Part shown: positions 43,501-50,785 of the stretch, one piece after another
Layout of the letters: each line of letters starts with the position of its first letter
Position numbering within the stretch: position 1 is the first letter of the stretch
Assembly: GCA_947498055.1 (NCBI GenBank)
Contig: CANMJA010000013.1
Location: 1 to 64,000 of the forward strand
Length of the DNA stretch: 64,000 nt
Source: an uncultured Tenacibaculum sp.
GTDB lineage: Bacteria; Bacteroidota; Bacteroidia; Flavobacteriales; Flavobacteriaceae
Direction: 5' to 3'
Program-made: the position numbers and the translations under genes
The notes under the pieces: generated by a model
What the model was told of the DNA's origin: nothing
Databases searched by the model: none
What the model saw: the letters and a program-made list of their open reading frames with translations, nothing else

Positions 43501-44051
43501 TAATTGGTGTATTTGGAGGAATAATGATTAGTGGTGCTCCATTTGTAATTATGATGACGATGATGGGAATTATTTCCTTAGCAGGTATTGTGGTAAATAA
43601 TGGAGTGGTTTTACTGGATTATACGCAACTTTTAATTGATAGAAAAAAAGTAGAGCATGGTTTGGAAGAAGATGAGTTTTTAGATTTAAATACTATAAAT
43701 GAAGCTATTGTAAAAGGAGGAAAAGCGCGTTTACGTCCTGTGTTACTAACAGCAATCACTACGATTTTAGGATTAATTCCATTAGCAACAGGTTTAAATA
43801 TTAACTTTTTTACATTAGCGAGTGAACTAAATCCGCATATATATGTAGGAGGAGATAATGTAATATTTTGGGGACCTTTAGCTTGGACTGTAATTTACGG
43901 TTTAATAGTGGCTACTTTCTTAACTTTAATAGTGGTGCCAATATTATTTTATTTAGTAACTAAATTAAAAATGTGGTTTAAAACATGGTTTGGAGCAAGT
44001 AAAAATAAAGAAGAAGAGTTTTATAAAGAAATTACAGAAACAGGAAATTAA
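40530..44051 (+). CDS. RND-family efflux pump, inner membrane permease
   Basis: A 1173-residue proton-driven pump, longer than AcrB (about 1050). Family signs are the N-terminal helix then NMPRENFPEIKE, the conserved LVDNGIVVVENVYRLMDE in TM4 (the proton-relay Asp/Asn region), and the second-half repeat IISLAGIVVNNGVVLLDY. Both halves have the large periplasmic loops. An extra hydrophobic pair near residues 515-555 (ILTIVLAVLGVLILIGGG) explains the extra length. It follows the adaptor by 15 bases and ends the operon at a strong terminator. The substrates are unknown. Confidence 0.95.
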   Translation: MTEQQKKVDKEFGLSSWAINNKTTIYVLMVLILFMGVSAFLNMPRENFPEIKETKIYVNSIFPGNTAEDIEKLITDPLEEKLKTVSKMTKITSTSQENVSMVVIEFGEGITVEEAKQKVKDEIDEEVSGEDWPTFNGAKVEPNVFELNISEETPILNINISGDYTVEQLKEYAEYLQDEIEDLKEIKKADIRGAEDKEVEVAVDVYKMMAAKVSFQDILQAIGGGNATISAGNIVSSGQRRTIRVLGEIEKTTELENFVVKSERGNSIYLKDIAKVKFKDKDKTTYARENGASVVMLDVKKRSGENMVKATEEIREIVKKAQKEVLPSNLKVTLANDQSSKTIGQVDDLVNNIIFGVILVVTVLMFFLGLRNALFVGFAIPMSMFMSLMILNLMGYTMNTMILFGLIMGLGMLVDNGIVVVENVYRLMDEEGMSRLEAAKNGIGEIAFPIIISTATTVAAFVPLGMWPGVMGQFMIYFPITLSVVLGSSLFVAIFFNSVLVSQFMNTEDRNMPLKRLIILTIVLAVLGVLILIGGGAFKALGTLLVFSAINFWIYRYFMRPAANYFQREILPRWERFYERVIRSSLKGWKPYVILGATTILFFVAFIGFIGSVVSKRTKIEFFPDNTPNQVVVYVEYPQGTDIEKTNVIMKDLEERVTKVINSSKYLEGDYNFLVESSVTQVGAGSGNPQTDGGSTAEMPHRGKVVASMREYKFRKGADSKELKKEVTEALQGIYPGLSISVEKDPVGPPAGYPINIELEGKDYAALINTAEKMKDFINTKSIPGVAEIKVDVNKAKPTMLVNVDRKKAGELGVSASQIGQQLRNSIFGAKAGVYKEDGEDYDIYVRFNKENRYNTSAIFNQNITFRDMASGQVRSIPVSALIDKDNTSGFSSIKHKAGKRVVTVYSALAPGFTDAGAIVAEIENEMKNFTELPSNIKVNYTGQIEEQNKQQSFLGGAFFAGLGLIFLILIYQFNSISKPTIIMLAIFLSLIGVFGGIMISGAPFVIMMTMMGIISLAGIVVNNGVVLLDYTQLLIDRKKVEHGLEEDEFLDLNTINEAIVKGGKARLRPVLLTAITTILGLIPLATGLNINFFTLASELNPHIYVGGDNVIFWGPLAWTVIYGLIVATFLTLIVVPILFYLVTKLKMWFKTWFGASKNKEEEFYKEITETGN

Positions 44052-44073
44052 AGAGATAATAGACTTTATATTT

Positions 44074-44110
44074 AAAAGAGTTAGAAACAGCATCGTTTCT
44101 AACTCTTTTT
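44074..44110 (+). terminator. Terminator of the TetR-TolC-RND operon
   Basis: A perfect 15-base stem AAAAGAGTTAGAAAC / its complement with loop AGCATC and a T tail, 22 bases after the pump gene. It lies directly before the recX promoter box. Confidence 0.9.
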
Positions 44111-44114
44111 CGTA

Positions 44115-44122
44115 TAAATTTG
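44115..44122 (+). promoter_or_regulatory. -7 promoter element of recX, leaderless type
   Basis: TAAATTTG, an exact match to TAnnTTTG, followed by TTAATT and the ATG at 44129. It begins 5 bases after the upstream terminator. The upstream TTG at 44120 lies within it and is not a start. Confidence 0.6.
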
Positions 44123-44128
44123 TTAATT

Positions 44129-44599
44129 ATGAAGAAAACAGTAGTATCTGTAGAAGAAGTAAAAAGAAAGTTAGAAAGGTATTGTGTATATCAAGATCGT
44201 TGTCATAAAGAGGTAGAGAATAAATTAAGAGAATTTAATTTAATACCAGAAGCAAGAGAAATTATATTATTGCATTTAATGGAACATGATTTTTTAAACG
44301 AAGAACGTTTTTCAAAAAGTTTTGCTAGAGGAAAGTTTCGGATAAAAAAATGGGGAAAACAAAGAATTGTAAGAGAGTTAAAATTGCGAAATATTTCATC
44401 TTATAATATAAAAACTGCAATGAAAGAAATTAATGAAGCACAATATCTTATTAATTTGACAGATTTAATAGTTAAAAAAAATAACTTGGTTAAAGAAGAG
44501 AATGTTTTTAAAAGAAAAAAAAAGATATATGACTTTTTAGTATATAGAGGGTATGAATCTGAATTAATTTTAAAGTCATTAAGTGAGTTTTTAGATTAG
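44129..44599 (+). CDS. recX: RecX-family regulatory protein
   Basis: A 156-residue RecX, the modulator of RecA filaments. Three-helix repeats are seen: YCVYQDRCHKEVENKLREF (residues 17-35), then HDFLNEERFSKSFARGKFRIKKWGKQRI, whose FARGKFRIKKWG segment is the family core. The reading frame reaches upstream to a TTG at 44120, but the -7 box covers that point and the ATG at 44129 is used. The gene is convergent with the SprB-repeat gene, and a strong terminator lies between them. Confidence 0.92.
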   Translation: MKKTVVSVEEVKRKLERYCVYQDRCHKEVENKLREFNLIPEAREIILLHLMEHDFLNEERFSKSFARGKFRIKKWGKQRIVRELKLRNISSYNIKTAMKEINEAQYLINLTDLIVKKNNLVKEENVFKRKKKIYDFLVYRGYESELILKSLSEFLD

Positions 44600-44619
44600 A
44601 AAAAACACATCAAAATAAA

Positions 44620-44656
44620 AAAAGCCGTTCTTTTGTCAATTAAAAGAACGGCTTTT
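44620..44656. terminator. Bidirectional terminator between recX and the SprB-repeat gene
   Basis: A perfect 15-base stem AAAAGCCGTTCTTTT / AAAAGAACGGCTTTT with loop GTCAATT and A/T runs on both sides, between two convergent genes. Confidence 0.9.
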
Positions 44657-44675
44657 ATAATGCTGAATTTAAAAG

Positions 44676-47570
44676 TTATTTTTTAATAAACTTTAAAGGA
44701 GCATATTCTTTTATTTTTAGAAAATAAATCCCTTCATAAAGTGATTTAACGGTCAATTTAGTGGATGTAATTTTTCCTTTATCTACTTCCTTGCCTAAAA
44801 TAGTATAAATGATATAGTCATCTCCTAAAAACTTAGAAGGAAGATTGATAAAATTAACAGTGGGGTTTGGATACACTTTAAAATTATTTTCTTCAATATC
44901 TTCAGTGCTTAATGTATTAATATTAAAAGCAATTACAGGAGATAAAATTATTTGAGAAGCTTTCCTATTATTAATAATTGTTTTTTTATTAGAAGCAGTT
45001 CTTGTAGTGGCTACTAAAATTGTCATTTCAGCTTGGTAGTTTCCAGATTCTGAGGGTTTAAAAGAGCTAGAAGTAGCACCAGTAACTCTTGTTTTGGTGT
45101 CCACATTAATCCACTGATATGAAGTGGCATTTTTATAGGTTACTTCTAATTGGTCGCTTACTTGGTTTATAGAGTTATCAATATCTACTTGGTTTAAAGT
45201 AACAGAGAGATTGGTAGAACAACCATTAGTATCTTGCACAGTTATAGTATAAGTACCAGAAGTTAAATCTAAAAATTCATTTGAGGATGTAAAATTATTT
45301 CCATCGATACTATACATATAAGGAGGAGTACCTCCAATAGTTTCAATAGATATTTTGCCACTTGGTTCATTACCAGAAGGAGTTACATCTACAGAAGAAA
45401 TAGTAAGCACATCAGGTTGATCAATCGTTGTTATTATTGAATTAATACAAGCATTCGCATCTTGTACTTCAATAGTGTATGTGCCAGCAGCAAGGTTGGT
45501 AAATACATTATCATTCTGAAAATCACCACCATTTAAAGAATAAGAATAAGGAGGAGTTCCGTCAGTAGCAGTAATATTAATTTCCCCATCATTACTTCCA
45601 TTACAAGTTATATTGCTAGTGATGGTTGTAGTAGCATTTAGAGAAAGAGATTCTTTAATGCTAATTCTTTCGGAATAAATACAGCCATTAGCATCTATGA
45701 TTTGAACAGTATAAGTACCAACGGCAAGGTTGGGAAATGTATTTTCTGTTTGAAAATCATTTTGGTCTAAAGCATATAAGTAAGGAGGAGTTCCTCCGGT
45801 AGCAGTAACATTAATTCCTCCATCATTATTTCCATTACAAGTTACATCATAATTTATAATTTCGGCCTCTAAAAAAGGAGGTTCTACAATACTAATTTCA
45901 TTTAAATAGGTACAGGCATTCGCATCTACGGTTTGAACAGTATAAGTACCAGGAGCAAGGTTGGTAAAAGTATTTTCTGTTTGAAAATTATTACCATTTA
46001 AAGAATAAGAATAAGGAGGAGTTCCACCAGTAGTAGTAATATTAATTTCCCCATCATTACTTGTACTACAAATTATATTGTTAGTAGTAGTTGTAGAATT
46101 TAAAGAAGTAGGTTCTACAATACTAACTTCATTTAAATATGTACAAGCATTCAGATCTTGTACTTCAATAGTGTATGTGCCAGCAGCAAGGTTGGCAAAT
46201 ACATTATCATTTTGAGAATCACCACCATTTAAAGAATAAGAATAAGGAGGAATTCCTCCGGTAGCAATAATATTAATTTGTCCATCATTACTTCCATTAC
46301 AAGTTATATTGTTCGTGTTAATTGTAGCATTTAGAGAAGGAGATTCTTTAATGTTAATACTTTCGAAAACAATACAACCATTCGCATCTACGGTTTGAAC
46401 AGTATAATTACCAGCAGCAAGGTTGGTAAATGCGTTTTCTGTTTGAAAATCATTACCATTTAAAGAATAAGAATAAGGAGGAGTTCCTCTGGTAGCAGTA
46501 ATATTAATTCCTCCATCATTATTTCCATTACAAGTTACATCATAACTTATAATTTCGGCCTCTAAAAAAGAAGGTTTTACAATACTAATTTCATTTAAAT
46601 AAGTACAGGCATTCGCATCTACGGTTTGAACAGTATAAGTACCAGGAGCAAGGTTGGTAAAAGTATTTTCCGTTTGAAAATCATTACCATTTAAAGAATA
46701 AGAATAAGGAGGAGTTCCACCAGTAGTAGTAATATTAATTTCTCCATCATTACTTGTACTACAAATTATATTGTTAGTAGTAGTTGTAGAATTTAAAGAA
46801 TTAGGTTCTGAGATACTAACTTCATTTAAATATGTACAAGCATTCAGATCTTGTACTTCAATAGTGTATGTGCCAGGAGCAAGGTTGGTAAAAGTATTTT
46901 CTGTTTGAAAATCACCGCCATTTAAAGAATAAGAATAAGGAGATGTTCCTCCTCTGGGATCAATAATGTTAATTTGCCCGTCATTATTACCATTACAAGT
47001 TATATTATCCGTTTTAATTCTAGCATTTAAAATAGATTTTTTAATGTTAATTCTTTGGGAATAAATACAACCATTCGCATCTACGGTTTGAACAGTATAA
47101 GTACCAGTAGCAAGGTTGGTAAATGTGTTTTCTGTTTGATAATTATTTAGATCTAAAGAATAAGAATAAGGAGGAGTTCCACCAGTAGCAGTAATATTAA
47201 TTCCTCCATCATTAGTTCCTTCACAAGTTACATCATAATTTATAATTTCGACCTCTAAAAAAGAAGGTTCTTCAATAGTAAATTCAATAGAAGCGGTTTC
47301 ATTAGTACTGTCGATAACCTGTATTGAATAAAAACCAGATGTTAATTCAGAGAAAATTGGATTAGATCCACTAGATATTGTGACTCCAGAACCATTAATA
47401 AGATTGTAACTGTAAGGAGGAGTTCCTCCTGTAGAGGTAAATTGTACTTCCCCTTCTTGAAGGTTATAGCATGCAGGGTTGATTATATGATCAATTTCTA
47501 TAGTTAACTCTTGAGAAAAAGAATTGAAAAAGAGTAATAAAAAGGTTGTTAAAAGTAGTTGTTTTTTCAT
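44676..47570 (-). CDS. SprB-repeat cell-surface protein with type IX secretion sorting domain
   Basis: A 964-residue protein with a signal peptide (LLLTTFLLLFFNSFSQ). Residues about 20-780 hold ten SprB repeats of about 77 residues, each with two Cys (opening ITCNGSNDGEINI, closing DANACTY), a GGTPPYSYSL core and an AGTYTV end. The C-terminal 75 residues form a type A sorting domain (FKVYPNPTVNFINL, then GIYFLKIKE), so the protein is exported by the type IX system and bound to the outer surface. SprB itself is the gliding adhesin of Flavobacterium; this smaller protein may be an adhesin. The DNA shows a 693-base higher-order period. Confidence 0.94.
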   Translation of the reverse strand: MKKQLLLTTFLLLFFNSFSQELTIEIDHIINPACYNLQEGEVQFTSTGGTPPYSYNLINGSGVTISSGSNPIFSELTSGFYSIQVIDSTNETASIEFTIEEPSFLEVEIINYDVTCEGTNDGGINITATGGTPPYSYSLDLNNYQTENTFTNLATGTYTVQTVDANGCIYSQRINIKKSILNARIKTDNITCNGNNDGQINIIDPRGGTSPYSYSLNGGDFQTENTFTNLAPGTYTIEVQDLNACTYLNEVSISEPNSLNSTTTTNNIICSTSNDGEINITTTGGTPPYSYSLNGNDFQTENTFTNLAPGTYTVQTVDANACTYLNEISIVKPSFLEAEIISYDVTCNGNNDGGINITATRGTPPYSYSLNGNDFQTENAFTNLAAGNYTVQTVDANGCIVFESINIKESPSLNATINTNNITCNGSNDGQINIIATGGIPPYSYSLNGGDSQNDNVFANLAAGTYTIEVQDLNACTYLNEVSIVEPTSLNSTTTTNNIICSTSNDGEINITTTGGTPPYSYSLNGNNFQTENTFTNLAPGTYTVQTVDANACTYLNEISIVEPPFLEAEIINYDVTCNGNNDGGINVTATGGTPPYLYALDQNDFQTENTFPNLAVGTYTVQIIDANGCIYSERISIKESLSLNATTTITSNITCNGSNDGEINITATDGTPPYSYSLNGGDFQNDNVFTNLAAGTYTIEVQDANACINSIITTIDQPDVLTISSVDVTPSGNEPSGKISIETIGGTPPYMYSIDGNNFTSSNEFLDLTSGTYTITVQDTNGCSTNLSVTLNQVDIDNSINQVSDQLEVTYKNATSYQWINVDTKTRVTGATSSSFKPSESGNYQAEMTILVATTRTASNKKTIINNRKASQIILSPVIAFNINTLSTEDIEENNFKVYPNPTVNFINLPSKFLGDDYIIYTILGKEVDKGKITSTKLTVKSLYEGIYFLKIKEYAPLKFIKK
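44950..47280 (-). repeat. SprB repeat region with three-repeat higher-order units
   Basis: Repeats 2/5/8, 3/6/9 and 4/7 are closer to one another than to their neighbours, so the array grew by copying blocks of three (231 residues, 693 bases). A shared GTACAAG-CATTCAG segment occurs at 46141 and at 46834, exactly 693 bases apart. Within a block the three repeats start with FLEAEI, SLNATI and SLNSTT. Confidence 0.8.
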
Positions 47571-47860
47571 TTTTTGGAAATTAAATTTAAAGCTAAATTA
47601 CTTGTTTTTTAAAGATTTTTGCTTCCCTGAATTCAGGGTAAAACCTACCTTTATTTTAAAGAAAATAAGTAATAATGATACAACGTGATTTTTAAATAAT
47701 ATTGTGTAGTTGGTTGAAAATAAATTGTATAAACAAATCTTCAATGCGTTTTTTGTGTAAATATCACTTAATTAGTAAGAGTGCTAAATTTAAATTATAT
47801 TCTTCCTTGAACCAGTAGAGGTAGTAATGTGAAAGAATTTTAGTACAATTAATTGAAAAA
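47571..47860. other. 290-base spacer, AT-rich, with one short palindrome
   Basis: No gene is seen. A 14-base palindrome CCCTGAATTCAGGG (47625-47638) lies 55 bases upstream of the SprB-repeat gene start. I find no exact promoter box or terminator here. Confidence 0.5.
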
Positions 47861-48334
47861 CTATAAAAATCTATTATACCAACTTTCGGTAATAGGAACT
47901 TCCCAAAAGTTTTCTAAATCATACTTTGTTTGAATTAAATTATCAAAAACAATCGTTTTGTCATTTACAGATTTGTTTTTAAGTAATTTTTTAAATTCTT
48001 TTATTTCCTTATATTGAATGTGTTCGCCTTGTTTAAAACAAACATTCATCTTATCTAGTAATTCAACCTCGTATTCTTGCTGTAATTGTAAAATAAAAAC
48101 AACTTGTTTGTCTATATCTTTACTAGTTACTTCAGAAGTGCTTTCAGTAGAAAAAATGATAAATCGATTGTATAGTAGTTGGTAGGAAGCAATAAAATCA
48201 TCATCATTATTCCAGTCTTTTATAAAATTTTCTATTTTAGTTTTTAAACCTTCTATTTCTTGCGGATAAAATTTTCTATTACATGGATAAATCCATATTC
48301 TAGCTTCTTCCGATAATATTTTAAAATCTACCAT
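47861..48334 (-). CDS. Conserved flavobacterial protein of unknown function
   Basis: A 157-residue soluble protein starting VDFKILSEEARIWIYPCNR. Similar proteins are sometimes named ABC transporter ATPase in databases, but it has no Walker motif, so I do not repeat that. The frame is open to 48364, yet the upstream part is covered by the terminator of the previous gene (48361-48384) and by the promoter box (48340-48347); the ATG at 48334 is used. A WY/aromatic-rich start and an acidic, helical middle are all that can be seen. Confidence 0.8.
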   Translation of the reverse strand: MVDFKILSEEARIWIYPCNRKFYPQEIEGLKTKIENFIKDWNNDDDFIASYQLLYNRFIIFSTESTSEVTSKDIDKQVVFILQLQQEYEVELLDKMNVCFKQGEHIQYKEIKEFKKLLKNKSVNDKTIVFDNLIQTKYDLENFWEVPITESWYNRFL

Positions 48335-48339
48335 TGTAG

Positions 48340-48347
48340 CAAAGATA
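48340..48347 (-). promoter_or_regulatory. -7 promoter element, leaderless type, of the gene at 48334
   Basis: On the minus strand TATCTTTG is followed by CTACA and the ATG at 48334. It decides the start of the gene, since the longer frame would need to start within the upstream terminator. Confidence 0.6.
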
Positions 48348-48351
48348 TAGA

Positions 48352-48384
48352 AAAGAAAAACCATTTATCTTTTCTGATAAATGG
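48352..48384 (-). terminator. Terminator of the thioredoxin-fold gene
   Basis: Stem CCATTTATC / GATAAATGG with a six-base loop (48361-48384), followed by TTTTT on the minus strand. It lies 26 bases after the stop at 48411. Confidence 0.85.
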
Positions 48385-48410
48385 TTTTAATAAAAAGGGG
48401 TATATATAAA

Positions 48411-49022
48411 CTATTGCTTTAGTAATGAAATAAAGTCTTCTTGAACATTTTGCCCCTTATTTTTATTGTACCATACTTGTAATTCTTCTTTTATTTTAGC
48501 ATCTACTACTCCGTTTTCTTCTTTATAATCAGAAATCATTTTGGTAGCTATAGAAGGTCGAGGACCCCAAGAAAATAGAACATTTTGATCTTCATCTAAA
48601 GCAATTAATTTCGGTATAGATCTTCCTCCATTTGTTAAAAATTGATCCATTAACTCTAAATTATCATCTCTTAAAGCTACTTTTAACTCTATATTGGGGT
48701 TTTCTTCAGCTAATTTATTAATTACAGGTATGTTGTGAGCAGCATCTCCACACCATCCTTCAGTAAGTACTAGCCATGTTTGCGTTTTGTTTATCTCTTT
48801 TAAATCTTTTAAAGTAGTATCGGTCAGTTTAGATGTTTTATCTAAACGTTTCATTCTCCTGTCGTTTAAAAAGCTATATTTATATAGTGCTTCTGATTGA
48901 TTTGCTCCTGTAGACTTATTTTCAGTAAGTAAACTAGAAACAAGACCTCTATATTCAGAATAAGAAATTGCTTTTTGTAAACTTTGTTCTATTACTTTTT
49001 TCATGTTTTTAACTTTTACCAT
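48411..49022 (-). CDS. Thioredoxin-fold protein with WCGDA motif
   Basis: A 203-residue cytoplasmic protein of the Thioredoxin_9-type family. The fold is shown by VLTEGWCGDAAHNIPVINKL, then ELKVALRDDNLELMDQFL and GRSIPKLIAL with the cis-proline. The active site WCGD has one Cys only, so the classic CxxC exchange is not possible. The start is the ATG at 49022 or the one at 49004 (MKKVIEQSLQKA). It is separated from its downstream neighbour by a terminator. Confidence 0.87.
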   Translation of the reverse strand: MVKVKNMKKVIEQSLQKAISYSEYRGLVSSLLTENKSTGANQSEALYKYSFLNDRRMKRLDKTSKLTDTTLKDLKEINKTQTWLVLTEGWCGDAAHNIPVINKLAEENPNIELKVALRDDNLELMDQFLTNGGRSIPKLIALDEDQNVLFSWGPRPSIATKMISDYKEENGVVDAKIKEELQVWYNKNKGQNVQEDFISLLKQ

Positions 49023-49068
49023 TTTTAAGACGAAAAAAAATGAATATACTTACACTATTTATAAAACT

Positions 49069-50016
49069 CTAATTTTTAGAAAATATATTCTTTAACATTT
49101 CTTTGGTCATTAATTCTAAATTAAATTGGTGTTTCCAATTCCAATCTTTTCTTGCATCAGAATCATCAATAATTTGTGGCCAACTATCGGCTATTTTTTG
49201 ACGAAAGTCAGCATTATAACTAATAGAAAAATTGGGAATGTGCTTTTTAATTTCTTCAGCAATTTCAGATGGAGTAAAACTCATTGCAGCTAAATTATAT
49301 GCTGTTCTGGTTTTAATACTATCACTTTCTGCTTGCATTAATTGTATTGTAGCATTAATAGCATCTTCCATGTACATCATTGGTAATCGAGTGTCTTCAT
49401 TTAAAAAACATTCATATTTACCTTCTTCTTGTGCTTTAAAATAGATATCTACAGCATAGTCAGTGGTACCTCCTCCGGGTCTAGTTTTCCAACTAATAAT
49501 TCCAGGGTAACGAATACTACGTACATCTACTCCAAATTTTTCATGATAATAATTACACCAATGTTCGCCCGATATTTTACTAATTCCATATACAGTAGAT
49601 GGTTCCATAATGGTTTTTTGAGGTGTATTTATTTTAGGGGATGTTGTTCCGAATACAGCAATAGAACTAGGCCAGTAAACTTTTTTAATATATTTTTCTT
49701 TTGCTAAATCTAAAACAATTAAAAGCGAAGACATGTTTAAATCCCAAGCTTTTTGAGGCAGTTTTTCGGCAGTAGCAGAAAGCATAGCAGCCATTAAATA
49801 TACTTGTGTAACATTATATTTTTGTATAGCTTCAAGAATTTGAATTCTGTTTTTAGCATCAATAATTTCGAAAGGACCAGCTTCATTAAACTCTTTAGAT
49901 CCTTCTCTTATATCAGAAGCTATTACATTTTCTTTACCGTATATTTCACGTAGTTTTTGTGTAAGTTCTGTACCTATTTGACCACAGGCTCCAAGAATTA
50001 AAATGGTTTCACTCAT
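49069..50016 (-). CDS. SDR-type L-threonine 3-dehydrogenase
   Basis: A 315-residue NAD-dependent dehydrogenase of the extended SDR (epimerase-like) family that oxidises L-threonine to 2-amino-3-ketobutyrate. The nucleotide loop is GACGQIG, the catalytic pair is in TVYGISKISGE (YxxxK) and a Ser lies in PSSIAVFG. The strong match to the known flavobacterial enzyme is in IASDIREGSKEF and in the SIRYPGIISWKTRPGGGTTDYA region. A TTG at 50022 extends the frame, but the ATG at 50016 is preferred. It has its own promoter. Confidence 0.88.
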   Translation of the reverse strand: MSETILILGACGQIGTELTQKLREIYGKENVIASDIREGSKEFNEAGPFEIIDAKNRIQILEAIQKYNVTQVYLMAAMLSATAEKLPQKAWDLNMSSLLIVLDLAKEKYIKKVYWPSSIAVFGTTSPKINTPQKTIMEPSTVYGISKISGEHWCNYYHEKFGVDVRSIRYPGIISWKTRPGGGTTDYAVDIYFKAQEEGKYECFLNEDTRLPMMYMEDAINATIQLMQAESDSIKTRTAYNLAAMSFTPSEIAEEIKKHIPNFSISYNADFRQKIADSWPQIIDDSDARKDWNWKHQFNLELMTKEMLKNIFSKN

Positions 50017-50043
50017 TTTCAAGTATGTATTTTATAAGGTGTA

Positions 50044-50072
50044 CAAAGTTAATAAATTTAGAAATTCGCAAA
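50044..50072 (-). promoter_or_regulatory. Promoter of the L-threonine dehydrogenase gene
   Basis: On the minus strand TTTG (50069-50072), 17 bases, TAACTTTG (50044-50051). Both boxes match consensus. The -7 box ends 27 bases before the ATG at 50016. Confidence 0.6.
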
Positions 50073-50188
50073 ATTTATTTGTTCTTTTTTAACTTTTAAT
50101 AAAAAAACACAACTAAGTGTTGATTTTCAGGCTTTAACTTTTTCTTTTTAAAAGACAATGAATAAAAAATGTATTTTAGCCAAGTTAA

Positions 50189-50776
50189 ATGTATCTTATA
50201 ATGCTAAAATTAATTCTCTTTATTGTGGTAGTTTCTATTAGCTTTTTTGCTTGTAGTAAAGAGGTTAAAACAAAAGAAGAACAAAAAAAAACTATTTCTA
50301 AGATGAGTTTGATAATAGACCATAAGAAATCGGTTGAAGTTTCTACATTGGCTAAAAAAGAAATAGAAAGCTGGAATGAATATAATGATTTAAAAGATTT
50401 TTTATCGAGGTTTCATAAGATTTCACCTACAGAAGCTTTAAATGTGGCTATTGAACTAAAAGATTTAACAAAAACGATGAGAGATAGTTTAAAGATTAAA
50501 GATTTAAAGGTAAATGCATTGAAAGCTAGAATTAATGTTTTTCAAAATGAAGTTTTACGTTTGGTAGATATGACATTAATACCAGCAATAAAGGATTACG
50601 AAGTAAACAATCAAATAGACAAAGTACTTTTAGTTTTTAGTAGTCTTAATGAAAAGATAAACACGATATACAGCAAAAAAGAATTTGACAAAGAGGTAGA
50701 TTTAGAAAACTTTTTTGAACTGGAAAAAGACGATGAAACATCAAAAAATAAGTTTAAGAATTTGAAACAACAATGA
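50189..50776 (+). CDS. Lipoprotein of unknown function
   Basis: A 195-residue protein with a lipoprotein signal (MLKLILFIVVVSISFFAC; the Cys is in FFACSKEV). The ATG at 50201 gives the tidier signal, but 50189 is also possible. The mature part is helical and charged (long stretches of Lys and Glu), with a probable coiled coil. No domain is recognised. It stands alone between the divergent threonine dehydrogenase gene and the convergent CtpA gene. Confidence 0.65.
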   Translation: MYLIMLKLILFIVVVSISFFACSKEVKTKEEQKKTISKMSLIIDHKKSVEVSTLAKKEIESWNEYNDLKDFLSRFHKISPTEALNVAIELKDLTKTMRDSLKIKDLKVNALKARINVFQNEVLRLVDMTLIPAIKDYEVNNQIDKVLLVFSSLNEKINTIYSKKEFDKEVDLENFFELEKDDETSKNKFKNLKQQ

Positions 50777-50785
50777 AAATTTAGT

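Noticed and set aside
43990..44208. Plus-strand 72-codon frame across the end of the RND gene and start of recX
   Set aside because: It runs through the terminator stem and overlaps two well-supported genes in other frames.
44950..47280. Regular DNA repeats as a possible CRISPR array
   Set aside because: The repeat is in frame, about 231 bases per unit and codes for SprB domains; no short repeats with unique spacers exist.
47861..48334. ABC transporter ATPase, as similar proteins are sometimes named
   Set aside because: No Walker A, Walker B or signature motif is present.
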